Origin: Sneathiella sp.
GTDB taxonomy: Bacteria; Pseudomonadota; Alphaproteobacteria; Sneathiellales; Sneathiellaceae
Reading direction: 5' to 3'
DNA: 64,000 bases
NCBI RefSeq assembly: GCF_029233945.1
Contig: NZ_JARGOQ010000001.1
Span: 9,115-73,114 of the forward strand
A model generated the notes under the pieces. That model was not told the DNA's origin. It was given only the letters and a program-made list of their open reading frames with translations, and searched no databases. A program made the position numbers and the translations under genes. Positions within the stretch are counted from its first letter, which is position 1, and every line of letters begins with the position of its first letter. Positions 1 through 8,300 of the stretch are shown here, in pieces.

Positions 1-13
1 CCCACCCACATGA

Positions 14-154
14 TTATTTATCTTTCGCGGCGTCTTTCTTGCCGTGGTTCACACCGGCATCGGTGCTTTCTTTCTGCTGGGAAGACATGCCGTTCGTGTT
101 GACAGTCCGGCCTTGTAATCCAGCTTGGTAACCATTTTTGTAGTCGTTACTCAT
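14..154 (-). CDS. Small hydrophilic protein of unknown function (46 aa)
   Basis: A 46-codon frame starts at an ATG preceded by a clear AGGAG six bases upstream and stops at 14-16. The protein is polar and lysine-rich, begins MSNDYKNGYQAGLQGR and ends KKDAAKDK, with no cysteine and no membrane segment. The YxxGYxAGLxGR opening resembles short uncharacterised proteins carried on mobile elements. No function can be given. It is transcribed away from the 171-1100 frame, so a promoter should lie in the space just right of 154. Confidence 0.55.
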   Translation of the reverse strand: MSNDYKNGYQAGLQGRTVNTNGMSSQQKESTDAGVNHGKKDAAKDK

Positions 155-257
155 AGTCTTCTCCTCGATTTTGTATTGCGCTTCTGGTGCGTCTCACCCC
201 TTTCTGAGCAGTGAAAGATTGTCTTTTGGGCTCAGCTGGGCGATAGATCGGAAATTA

Positions 258-1100
258 ATGGAGAAAAGCTCCGCCGTAATGGACAGAGGCTGGACAGTTA
301 TGGACTTCATCAGGAATTTTGAGGATCACCATATAGAGCGGATCAGGCGGGCTATCATTGCCTTCCGCAACGATCACAAGATTGGAGACGTGAAGCTGGC
401 GGATCGTTTGAGCATCTATTATCCGGAGGACCGCGATACGAGCGGAACTATCAAGAACCTTCAAAGGCTAAGACAAGGCAAGAATATTCGCGGCACCTTC
501 TTCTTGAATGCCTGCGTCAAACTTCTGGAAGTTGAAATGAAAACGCCTCCCGAAGAAGAGCTGGGCCTGGCCATGATGCGTTTCATCGGTCAGTTTCATG
601 GTTATAAGGAGATGTGGGAACAGTTCGCAGGAGAATATTCTCTGAAGGTCTATCCTTTACAATCAACCGGCATTGCTCCGCAGGGAGGCCTGGCACAGAC
701 ATTTGTAGCTGTTGGCAGGGGCATTCCCGTCAGCGGCAGCAAGGAAAAAAGCACGCCTGTCAGGCTTTCAATTGGTCCAGGTGAAGGAAACAGATATGGC
801 GTTGCTAAAGAGACATATCCCTTTCATGGAAATGGCAAGGCGGATGGCGGTCCCGTTACATTGCATAAATCAGGCGTATGCCTGCCTATCGGCAAGAACG
901 ACTTTCTGGTGCTTATGCGGGATTTTCTCTTCAGCCATATGTATGTATTGCGAAGGCAAAAGAACGGATTTATAGGGACATTTATCATGCCGTCAGTTTT
1001 TGAATATCTCGCGGTGGACATACCGACGGGCCTTCAGCAACCCCAGTATGGGGTTGTACTACAGAAACTTGAAGCATCGATAGGAGCAGGTAGTACGTAA
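258..1100 (+). CDS. Hypothetical protein (about 280 aa)
   Basis: A long frame ends with TAA at 1098-1100. It is open from a TTG at 171, but that start would leave almost no room for promoters next to the divergent gene at 14-154. The ATGs at 258, 279 or 300 are more likely; I chose 258 without a strong ribosome site. The N-terminal half is charged and helix-like (FEDHHIERIRRAIIAFRND). The C-terminal half is glycine- and proline-rich with no motif I recognise. It sits at the left of the accessory region beside mobile-element genes. Function unknown. Confidence 0.45.
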   Translation: MEKSSAVMDRGWTVMDFIRNFEDHHIERIRRAIIAFRNDHKIGDVKLADRLSIYYPEDRDTSGTIKNLQRLRQGKNIRGTFFLNACVKLLEVEMKTPPEEELGLAMMRFIGQFHGYKEMWEQFAGEYSLKVYPLQSTGIAPQGGLAQTFVAVGRGIPVSGSKEKSTPVRLSIGPGEGNRYGVAKETYPFHGNGKADGGPVTLHKSGVCLPIGKNDFLVLMRDFLFSHMYVLRRQKNGFIGTFIMPSVFEYLAVDIPTGLQQPQYGVVLQKLEASIGAGST

Positions 1101-1128
1101 GCGGCTACGTAGTACAAGCGAGTAGTAT
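1056..1128 (+). repeat. Cluster of GTAGTAC repeats, left group
   Basis: GTAGTAC occurs at 1090-1096 and 1109-1115, with a one-base variant at 1122-1128 and an inverted copy at 1056-1062. The first two direct copies start 19 bases apart. A second cluster with the same 19-base step lies at 2132-2196, so the two groups flank the membrane-protein gene. They could be repressor operators or integrase arm sites; neither is shown. Confidence 0.4.
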
Positions 1129-1441
1129 GGTAAAAATATATGGAAAAATGCAGGCCACACCGAAAAATTCAAAGAGGGCATAATTCTGAATGACCTATAT
1201 TGAATTTGTCATGGTTTGTTTTTCGCCTGTCCGCTTAGCAATAGGCCAGTATAAATCCCATTTAATACTGCTGTTGCTGCTAATGCTGACGTAGCTATGG
1301 CAGCTCCGTTAAAAGCTGTCAAAGATGTTAATCCTAAAAGCCCAATATTCGATAATGAGCAATACCATGCGTTTCTCATTTTCATAGTGATAAGCTACCA
1401 TATTAGAAATATTTATGCAAATTTTTAAGTAAAAATTTAAT
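1129..1441. other. AT-rich intergenic stretch
   Basis: About 310 bases with no convincing gene, downstream of both the 258-1100 gene and the minus-strand membrane-protein gene. I see no clear terminator hairpin or RNA gene. Confidence 0.5.
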
Positions 1442-2038
1442 TTATTCGTCGAGATTATCAAAAGAATCGCTCGTAAAAAAATCAAATGCAAAAAAAACCA
1501 TCATTACACAAAGAGGTAATACAGATTCTGCATTTACGACAGGTGCTAAATAGCCAAGAAAAACAAGGAGGCAGGAGATATACACAATGTTTATCAAGAC
1601 CCATTTCTGGCGTAGGTGCTTTACTATCGCCTCAGTACTAGGGCGACCTTTATCTACCCAAATCTCAAAGAGATGTACAAAAATCCACAATGTAGAAACC
1701 AGAATTGAGTATATCAGCCATTCTGCTGATCTTATCGGTTGACCAATGGACCATCCAGCTTGAGCCATTAGCAACCATGAAAAAATCGCAAGAATAAATC
1801 CAATATATCGGAAGAAGGTCTTGTGCTGATAGGCATCACCAAAATGCTTGTGATCGTCAAAGGCAGTCTTAATTTTGAATAGTAGGATAAAGATCATCAA
1901 TAGCAATATGCTGGGGGAATCTTTTAGATAATGGAAAATTGATATATCAATGTTTTTGGTTGCTCCAGTAATCCCAAAGCCTACCGCACCTACAACCAAG
2001 AATGTCGCGCCACCATTAGCTGCCTGAAATATATTCAT
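1442..2038 (-). CDS. Multi-pass membrane protein of unknown function (198 aa)
   Basis: The protein has about six hydrophobic segments, near residues 8-25, 43-57, 78-95, 107-124, 146-166 and 172-187, so it is expected in the inner membrane. Short charged loops separate them, including a loop with DDHKHFGDAYQHKT near residue 62-75. The C-terminus is acidic (DSFDNLDE). No family motif is recognisable. It is AT-rich compared with the later part of the window and lies alone between two GTAGTAC repeat clusters, which may control it. Function unknown. Confidence 0.6.
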   Translation of the reverse strand: MNIFQAANGGATFLVVGAVGFGITGATKNIDISIFHYLKDSPSILLLMIFILLFKIKTAFDDHKHFGDAYQHKTFFRYIGFILAIFSWLLMAQAGWSIGQPIRSAEWLIYSILVSTLWIFVHLFEIWVDKGRPSTEAIVKHLRQKWVLINIVYISCLLVFLGYLAPVVNAESVLPLCVMMVFFAFDFFTSDSFDNLDE

Positions 2039-2131
2039 AGTTTTTCCCTTAGCATTTAATCAATATAAATCTCCTATAAATAGCATGAAATTACCATAAT
2101 TTTAACCGCTATCTGCATACGATATTTCCTT

Positions 2132-2200
2132 GTAGTACGACTAAACTGGCGTAGTAAGAACAAACGTAAATGCGCGCAAGATGTGTTTTGTAGTACAAAA
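2132..2200 (+). repeat. Cluster of GTAGTAC repeats, right group
   Basis: GTAGTAC is at 2132-2138 and 2190-2196, with GTAGTAA at 2151-2157 (again a 19-base step). The last copy sits in a perfect odd palindrome, TTTTGTA-G-TACAAAA, at 2186-2200. The cluster lies in the upstream region of the minus-strand membrane-protein gene, 94 bases or more before its start, where an operator would fit. Confidence 0.4.
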
Positions 2201-2248
2201 CCGATCTTGCCAAAGAGGTGCTGCGCCCTCCCGTGGACCCTCCCGCCT

Positions 2249-2540
2249 TGGCTCAGACAGGGTATCGAACCCCTCTGAGCCATCTAATCGTATCGCCGAT
2301 TAATCACGACCAGCCTATCGTTCTGGACCACTCGCAGGAGACTTCGCTCTCCCTGCACCCATCGATCAAAGGGCGTTCCTGCCCTTGTGAAATCCTGACC
2401 ATGTCATGGAGACGACTTCATCGAGACCATGGAAGGGAGCTTTCGCGCTACCCTTACCCTAGAACCCATCCCATCGAGCAGGAGTGTGTCACATCCCTTG
2501 CGTCCCCGACCAACTACTTGGATTGGATACCGCCATCTTC
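2249..2540 (-). ncRNA. Candidate structured RNA (hairpin-rich non-coding region)
   Basis: This stretch has no believable gene but a run of stem-loops. They are a 9-bp perfect stem at 2249-2257/2274-2282, then 2334-2341/2348-2356, 2369-2374/2381-2386, 2405-2409/2427-2431 and 2433-2440/2447-2455. On the minus strand two of the loops read GCGAAG and GCGAAA, which are GNRA-like. The first hairpin, read on the minus strand, encloses a GGG/CCC inner helix with loop TTCGATA and ends in CCA, like a tRNA acceptor/T-arm minihelix. I could not match it to tmRNA, RNase P, SRP or a group I or II intron. Strand and ends are guesses. Confidence 0.25.
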
Positions 2541-2793
2541 CCGAAGCTGGATCACGATTAGCGAGTATATCGCCGCCGCCATGAACCAAATACAATATCT
2601 GGCTTGAATACTGGCAACCCAAACTTCAATGCAACGTTGAGCGCGACGCATAGAACCGAACCGCTCTACAGGATCGGGGTTGGGATGTGCTGACAGTATG
2701 GGAATGTGAAACGGTTGCAGAGTGGAGAGATGCACTGAATGAAAAGTTACAATCTTTTTTGAGTGGTAATATTCACAACAAAGGTCGATAAAT
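2541..2793. other. Intergenic stretch beyond the AAA ATPase gene
   Basis: About 250 bases downstream of the minus-strand ATPase gene. Short frames exist on both strands but none has a ribosome site or family features. I see nothing I can name. Confidence 0.4.
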
Positions 2794-5103
2794 TTATTTG
2801 GCTGCTGCTACACCGTCTGTTTGCTCAACGGATTCATGTTCAGCCATCTGGGGGACGGGCACAGCTATTTCTTGAGCGGCTTCATTTACAGTCGAAGCTA
2901 TGGCAACATACGCGTCGCCCATCATCATTTTGTAGTGTCCCCCATGCTCTGACTCTTCAAAGATGCGTTGAAACACAGTCAAATATCGATCCACTTGGCC
3001 AGGATTACAGGACATGAAGAGATCGTCATTCGCGAAGTGAGAGCCGTCGTTGACCCATGAGAGAAGCGAGCCACAGATTAATTTGTCTTGGCCCTCAAAC
3101 CTCTCGATGACCTTTTCGAGCGTGATGCCACCAAAGAATTTGAAATAATGCTCCAAAATGCGCCGCATGACATTTTGAATTGCGGTATCGGATGGAGGTT
3201 TTTGCCGAACTTCCCGCCATAAAAGCTCATAGCTGGATTTGATTGGGTTTTCGGCTGATGCCGCTAATTCGGAACGCTCCGTCGATTTCCGAATTATCCA
3301 GAAAGTCTCATCATGAAGTGCGTCGGCTCCACTGCGCTTTCTGTTAAATGTTATTTCTTTGTGGAAATATATGTTGTGCGTAAGGACAAAGACTTGCTTG
3401 ATAGAGCCGCTTCCCTCACGCATTTCGGCAATAATTCCCTTGATGAGATTGCAGACAATAAAAAGGATATCAGCATCAAGACTCGATACAGGATCGTCAA
3501 AGACAACAATACGATCCGTCGTAGCCCCGCTGGACGAGAACGAGCCTCTGATAAAGTGGTAAAAGTACAGAAACGTAATAAAGGATTTCTCACCCTCGCT
3601 CAATGTGCCTTTTGCGTCGGAGCCATCAGGGCGTTCAACTGCATAGAAACCTCCGCCGCCACTTTCAACTAAGTGGAAATTTGTAAATCCAAACGACTTC
3701 AACAGTTTGTTGATAGCGTCAATCGTCGGCTTGATACTCGTGATTTTACTTTCGTTTTCTTCTAGCTCGACCTGCTTGGCATCAAACTCCTCCTGAAATT
3801 TCGCGATTCGTTCGGATAGACCCGTTATCGCTTTGCCGAGCGATCCGCTTTCAGTTTTGAATTTCCCAAAGATTGCCTTGGTATCTTCAATCAAACGCTT
3901 CCAAACTTGTGATGATAGATTTTTTTTCGCTGCTTCAATGTTGTGAATTGTATCGTTGTTCGCCTTTACTTTAGCGTTTGCGGTTTCAACGTGGGTATTC
4001 AAGGTCGCAATGAGCGGCTTCGTATCTTTCAGCGTGACCGGCGCACTCGGTTCTTTTTTCTTTCCTTTAATGATTTCGATATTAGCTTCTAGTGCGAGCC
4101 GTAACGTTGCAAAGTCTTTTTTAAAGTTCTCGCTGTCTAGAAACGGCGACTCGTTTGTGGCCAAAGCATTATACGCCGCAACAGATTTTTGTGCGCAAGA
4201 CTCATACGCACCTAATAATTTATCAATGGTTGAAATGTCCTCGATATAGCTTTCGTCAAAATATTCTTCAAGGCTTTTGCGAAACGCTACATCGGTCTTT
4301 TGCTGGCAGAATGGACATTGGTCGTCGAGCTTTTCGAAGTACTGTCTGCCCAGCTGAACCCAGTCGCTATTGCCTAGCTTTTCGATTAATGCAGCAATGT
4401 CTACATCCGTCTTGCCAATAATCTTCTTGCCTAAAATTGTCGCAGTTTCACTTTCTTGCAGTTCGGTTGTGTCTGGTGTTGGCAGGGCAGCCGCTTCACT
4501 CAAAGTATCCGAAAAAACAGTTACGGCGTCATTCCGTAGAACCCCAATGTCGCGCAACTCAGCTGAATTATTTTCGGCTTCTGTCTTGTATCTGGCGCAG
4601 AATTTTTTCTTATTGTTATTCAACCCCGTAAACGCGTCGTCGAGATCATCAAGGTTCCGTTTAGCGTTCCATATATCTTCAACAAGTTGCGCATTTAGGT
4701 CCTCTTGTTCTTTTTGCTTGCCGCTTGTTCCGTCCTCACCATGCAAGGCCGTTTTCAAACCAGCAATTTTACCAGAAAGCTCACTAGCTTCTGACTTGAG
4801 CACTTTGATCTTTGCGGCGACCTCGACATTTTCACCGAATGTGTAAATACCTTTGATATTACTATCGGCATCGAAATGCTTCTCCACAAAATCACGATTG
4901 TAGACACGAGTTTCCAGCGGACTCGCAGCGGTCCAGGTCACGTTGCAGTCAGGATAGGCCGCAGCATTTTCAATTACGCGGGAAATTGTGGTCTTTCCGG
5001 AACCATTCGCCCCGAATATGAAGTTAAGAACTTTCAGGCCGTCAAGTGTCGTTCCGGCAGCATCATAAGAGCCCTCACTCGCCAAATGTATCTTTTCAAT
5101 CAT
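2794..5103 (-). CDS. AAA family ATPase with zinc hook (RloC/AAA_13-like), probable defence protein
   Basis: An SMC/Rad50-like ATPase of about 769 residues (start ATG 5103; a GTG at 5112 is an alternative giving 772). In the 772-residue numbering, Walker A GANGSGKT is at 34-41, a CPFC zinc-hook-like motif at 266-269 inside the long coiled-coil region, the ABC signature LSEGE at 504-508, Walker B VVFDDPVSSLD at 536-546 and the H-loop TH at 578-579. This order fits the AAA_13 family, which includes PrrC and RloC anticodon nucleases that respond to phage or DNA damage. I cannot place the Arg-Glu-His nuclease triad of RloC with confidence, so the effector is open. It lies alone in the mobile island next to ardA. 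Confidence 0.85.
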   Translation of the reverse strand: MIEKIHLASEGSYDAAGTTLDGLKVLNFIFGANGSGKTTISRVIENAAAYPDCNVTWTAASPLETRVYNRDFVEKHFDADSNIKGIYTFGENVEVAAKIKVLKSEASELSGKIAGLKTALHGEDGTSGKQKEQEDLNAQLVEDIWNAKRNLDDLDDAFTGLNNNKKKFCARYKTEAENNSAELRDIGVLRNDAVTVFSDTLSEAAALPTPDTTELQESETATILGKKIIGKTDVDIAALIEKLGNSDWVQLGRQYFEKLDDQCPFCQQKTDVAFRKSLEEYFDESYIEDISTIDKLLGAYESCAQKSVAAYNALATNESPFLDSENFKKDFATLRLALEANIEIIKGKKKEPSAPVTLKDTKPLIATLNTHVETANAKVKANNDTIHNIEAAKKNLSSQVWKRLIEDTKAIFGKFKTESGSLGKAITGLSERIAKFQEEFDAKQVELEENESKITSIKPTIDAINKLLKSFGFTNFHLVESGGGGFYAVERPDGSDAKGTLSEGEKSFITFLYFYHFIRGSFSSSGATTDRIVVFDDPVSSLDADILFIVCNLIKGIIAEMREGSGSIKQVFVLTHNIYFHKEITFNRKRSGADALHDETFWIIRKSTERSELAASAENPIKSSYELLWREVRQKPPSDTAIQNVMRRILEHYFKFFGGITLEKVIERFEGQDKLICGSLLSWVNDGSHFANDDLFMSCNPGQVDRYLTVFQRIFEESEHGGHYKMMMGDAYVAIASTVNEAAQEIAVPVPQMAEHESVEQTDGVAAAK

Positions 5104-5345
5104 TAGGTGCACATGGTTTATATTTGTCTAAGCAGGATAAGGCTGCCATTTAATCCAATGCATTGACAAGTTTTTCTTGATTTTTATATGTGTGTCTCTT
5201 TCGGATCAAATATCCCTAAGCCAATTCTGAAACAGCAACGATTTTGTTGTATAGCCCAACCTCTGCTTGATAAGTCTACGTGTTTTTATAACATTTTTCT
5301 AATGCGGCAAACCTTCCGGTTCACCGCATCGGATGGCAAAGCCTG

Positions 5346-5525
5346 TCACGGGCCAGATGGCCGCATACTCAATTCACGCTGGATGTTCTGGAGCGAGGCG
5401 AGGGCGTTGATTCGCTCCATGCTGCCTTGCGGGTAGGTGGCGACCCTGCCGGATACCATTCTGAACAGTGTTTGCAGTTCTGGTTTGCTCATGCGCGCCA
5501 GTTCGAAGTGTGTGATGAGTTTCAT
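5346..5525 (-). CDS. Small conserved mobile-element protein (59 aa)
   Basis: The frame starts at ATG 5525 with a GGAGG six bases upstream; a longer in-frame extension is unlikely. The protein starts MKLITHFELARMSKPELQ and contains a segment rich in arginine and asparagine (GSMERINALASLQNIQREL). Proteins with this pattern are common, without known function, on alphaproteobacterial plasmids and integrative elements, usually near ardA. That matches its place here, 376 bases upstream of ardA on the opposite strand. Confidence 0.55.
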   Translation of the reverse strand: MKLITHFELARMSKPELQTLFRMVSGRVATYPQGSMERINALASLQNIQRELSMRPSGP

Positions 5526-5901
5526 GTCATCCTCCCTTGTTATGGGAGGCACCGACCACCGGAGCCTTTCGGCCACTCGCATCCATCATCATTGGCCATA
5601 GAAGGCTTCGCTGCGTCGGCAGGACACACAGCGACAAGGGATAGGAAGAAACAGGAAATGAAGAACGCGCCAAATGGCGCTGCTTGAGCCAGCGCAAGCA
5701 CTGACATCTATCAGAAAAGGGTCAGGGGGCAGCCGCCCCCTCGCAGGCAAAGGGTGGGGCCTCGCCATGCTCGCTTCACGGTGTTGCAGCTCCGCGTGGC
5801 TCCGGTCCCGCTTGCGCGCCACTTGCCTTTGCTCCCCCGCTCCTCGGCGGAGGGCCGTTCCGGTTGCATGTGCAACCAGACAGCCTCAAGGAGGAAAATA
5901 A
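5526..5901 (+). promoter_or_regulatory. GC-rich leader upstream of ardA
   Basis: No gene is supported here. The stretch is markedly GC-rich against its neighbours and holds strong hairpins, notably GGGGGC at 5725-5730 against GCCCCC at 5735-5740 with a 4-base loop, and a distant GCAAAGG/CCTTTGC pair. Ribosome site AAGGAGG lies just before the ardA start. In conjugative plasmids ardA genes are often driven by hairpin promoters active on single-stranded DNA; this leader may be similar, which is inference. Confidence 0.35.
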
Positions 5902-6411
5902 ATGAAAACAGTCCTTTACGCCCAGCCATACGACATTTGCGCTAAGGGTTTTTATTTCAGCGACAGAGAAGAATTCCAGCAGAAACTACACAACGCGCGA
6001 AGCGAATACGGCGAGCCGGTCGAGGAATTTGAACTCCAGTTTATAGACGGCGAAGAAATAGACTGCGCGCTTGCTAAAGCCTGGGAGCTAAACCAGTGTA
6101 ATGCTAAGCGCTTCCTTGATGTCATAGATGAATGGGACGAGCAGCAGAAGCGGTGTTTTATTGTCGGAGTTGGTGAATGCGGATGTATGTTCGATCAGGA
6201 ACAGGACGATCCTGATGCGCTTGATATCGACCTGTTCGAAGTGGACAGCCTGCGCGAACTTGCCGAGCAGTTTATAGACGAAGGTTTGTTCGGCGACATC
6301 CCCGAGAATATTGCTCATTATCTGGACTATGACGCCATCGCCCGCGATTTGGGATTCGATTACAGCATGACCGAAATTGCAGGAAAGCGTTTGGCCTATC
6401 GGTGCGATTAA
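5902..6411 (+). CDS. ardA: ArdA-like antirestriction protein
   Basis: A 169-residue, strongly acidic protein of the usual ArdA length. It starts MKTVLYAQPYDICAKGFYF and carries dense Asp/Glu stretches such as DQEQDDPDALDIDLFEVD. ArdA proteins mimic DNA and block type I restriction enzymes when a mobile element enters a new cell. The start is supported by an AAGGAGG about seven bases upstream. The C-terminal part (AIARDLGFDYSMTEIAGKRL) fits the family pattern of a short helix with a conserved Arg/Asp network. Together with the mobilisation genes it marks the region as a transferred element. Confidence 0.85.
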   Translation: MKTVLYAQPYDICAKGFYFSDREEFQQKLHNARSEYGEPVEEFELQFIDGEEIDCALAKAWELNQCNAKRFLDVIDEWDEQQKRCFIVGVGECGCMFDQEQDDPDALDIDLFEVDSLRELAEQFIDEGLFGDIPENIAHYLDYDAIARDLGFDYSMTEIAGKRLAYRCD

Positions 6412-6446
6412 GGGAGTCGCTTGCGGTGTAGCCGAGGGACAGTTGC

Positions 6447-7979
6447 TCAAACCTCGAATAGTTCCTGATAAATGGCTTCGAACTTCGCCGTTTCTTCGTC
6501 GGAAAGAGGCGAAAACTCTTTTTCCCGCGCACGCTTGGACAAGCGGCCATTGTTTTGTTTCAGGAAGTTGAACAACAGATCAACGGTTGAAGCAGGCATT
6601 TCAACCAGAGTTTCTACACGGCTTTTGAACTGATCGTATCGCTGCAAGAAGGCGGCCTCTTCCGGCAGGTCGTTTTCGATGGTTTTCTGCACGCATTCGA
6701 ATAGAAACTCCGCGTGTGGTGTGGCGTCAAAATACCTGTAGAAATCGTCGGTGTCATTGAGAACGCGTACGTTCATCCTCTCCGTCGGTTCCCATTCGAT
6801 GACTGGTAAGAGCCGTTGCGAGTAGCTTTCAAGGACGCGGCGATAGTCGTCTATTCGCTCCAGAATAGCCGAAGAAACCGGAAATACGATGCCAGCCGGA
6901 TTGAATCCGCGAGCTGTCAGAACATGGTGGATCAGATAGCGATGAATCCGTCCGTTGCCGTCTTCAAACGGGTGGATGTAGACAAAGCCAAAGGCAAGCG
7001 CAGAAGCCGCAATCACAGGATCAATACCATTGGCATAGCTGCGGTCAAAATCGATCATACCTTGAACAAGGGCTGGCAATGCCTCGTGACGTGCACTTAT
7101 ATGATCGGGGAGCGGAATGCGCGTGTCTTGTTCATGTTCACCGACAAAGCCGCCTTCGTTACGAAATCCAAGGCGGATAAATCGTTCTTTTCCGATCACG
7201 ATGCGTTGCAAGCGCAAAAATTCATCTTTGTCGAGCGGTTGTTTGCCCGCTTCGCCAATGGCCTTGCCCCAACGCTGGATACGGTCGTGCGGGGGTGCTT
7301 CGCCCTCGATCGCATAGCTGGACTTGGAATCTTTCAGAAGCAGAAAGGCAGCCGTGCGCGCCAGAATCCCCGCTGAAATTTTACCTATTACGGCGCGGGC
7401 CTGTTCATCAAGCCTCGCGTCTACAAATCTTTCCAGTTTTTCGGTGCGTCGGACAAGCGGGCAGAAGTTTGGCGTGCCTGGCAGGTTATTTCGCACGCGG
7501 TGGCGAGTCGATGTTTCTCCCTTAACGGCCCATTGCTGTTTCGGATCGACAATATCGGCATAGGTGCCGGTTTTGGCGTCAGGAATGTCAAGGGGGCGAT
7601 CAAGCAGCCATTCGTAAAGAAACCAGAGGCGGCGCATATAGGAACTTGTGGGCTTGGCGGTTATAATTGCTGCGAGCTCGTCGGCATCCATAGCGAGAAA
7701 CAGGCGCTTGAGGATTGCGAGATCGAGCCCTTCATATTTCAGGGCAAAAACCAAATGGCCTTCAAGCGTAGATGGCGGTTCATGACGAGGCGTGTATATT
7801 CGCCAGCCGCCTTCTTCATATATTTTGTGACGTTTGCCAATTGCACTCAATGTGAGTGGTAGCGGAATTTGAAGATTGTAGGCATCAATCAGGGCGGCAT
7901 AGCCAACCGGCAAAGCACGCTCTGGAAGCCTGCTTTCCTGAAAAACACTTACTGGCTCTGAAAATCTCTTACTTTCCAT
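6447..7979 (-). CDS. Fic family protein (class II, self-inhibited AMP transferase)
   Basis: A 510-residue protein with the Fic core motif HPFEDGNGRIHR at 336-347; His336 is the catalytic base and Asp340 with Gly/Asn the nucleotide-anion site. The inhibitory motif (S/T)xxxE(G/N) is present as SYAIEG at 221-226, so the enzyme is expected to be restrained by its own N-terminal helix. Fic enzymes transfer AMP, or other nucleotides, to protein hydroxyls. The C-terminal 100 residues look like a helical DNA- or partner-binding extension. It is convergent with ardA (35-base gap). Five related 16-base repeats overlap its start and promoter, two of them inside the first coding bases, so the true start could be a little downstream. 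Confidence 0.9.
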   Translation of the reverse strand: MESKRFSEPVSVFQESRLPERALPVGYAALIDAYNLQIPLPLTLSAIGKRHKIYEEGGWRIYTPRHEPPSTLEGHLVFALKYEGLDLAILKRLFLAMDADELAAIITAKPTSSYMRRLWFLYEWLLDRPLDIPDAKTGTYADIVDPKQQWAVKGETSTRHRVRNNLPGTPNFCPLVRRTEKLERFVDARLDEQARAVIGKISAGILARTAAFLLLKDSKSSYAIEGEAPPHDRIQRWGKAIGEAGKQPLDKDEFLRLQRIVIGKERFIRLGFRNEGGFVGEHEQDTRIPLPDHISARHEALPALVQGMIDFDRSYANGIDPVIAASALAFGFVYIHPFEDGNGRIHRYLIHHVLTARGFNPAGIVFPVSSAILERIDDYRRVLESYSQRLLPVIEWEPTERMNVRVLNDTDDFYRYFDATPHAEFLFECVQKTIENDLPEEAAFLQRYDQFKSRVETLVEMPASTVDLLFNFLKQNNGRLSKRAREKEFSPLSDEETAKFEAIYQELFEV

Positions 7980-8102
7980 GCTTTTTCTGATATCCGATTA
8001 TTCTTGTTGAAATTTACTACACAAAAAACAGCATCTCATGAAAATTGATTATTTTCAATGAAAAATAATGAAAATATTATATGGTTCCTGAAAAACGATT
8101 AC
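7937..8102 (-). promoter_or_regulatory. Array of five phased 16-base repeats over the Fic gene start
   Basis: On the plus strand the copies start at 7937 (CCTGAAAAACACTTAC), 7957 (TCTGAAAATCTCTTAC), 7986 (TCTGATATCCGATTAT), 8037 (CATGAAAATTGATTAT) and 8087 (CCTGAAAAACGATTAC). The steps are 20, 29, 51 and 50 bases, close to whole helical turns. All have the same orientation. An operator array for a repressor of the Fic gene is the simplest reading. Confidence 0.4.
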
Positions 8103-8300
8103 ATTCGGGCATAAGGCGCCTCAAAATCATGCCTTAATCCCGCTCCTCGGCATCGGCCTTTAGTCGCCCTTGCATCGTTCTAGAAGAATATTCTAGTGGG
8201 TGAATGCTGGCGCAACCGGAAGAGGGGCAGAAATGAAGCCCTTGTCCGTCAAGAGGGTGTCTGTTAGCCTATAAAAATCTACAATCATTAGTAGCGTGCT

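Noticed and set aside
1056-2200. GTAGTAC repeats as a CRISPR-like array
   Set aside because: The repeat unit is only seven bases, spacing is irregular between groups and no cas genes are present.
2249-2282. Possible tRNA or permuted tmRNA piece
   Set aside because: The T-loop-like TTCGATA and CCA end are suggestive, but no D arm or anticodon arm can be paired, and the acceptor sequence does not fit tmRNA. Kept only as part of a candidate structured RNA.
2218-2607. 129-codon open frame through the hairpin-rich region
   Set aside because: Repeating short stems, proline- and serine-rich translation and no ribosome site argue against coding; the region is better described as structured or non-coding.
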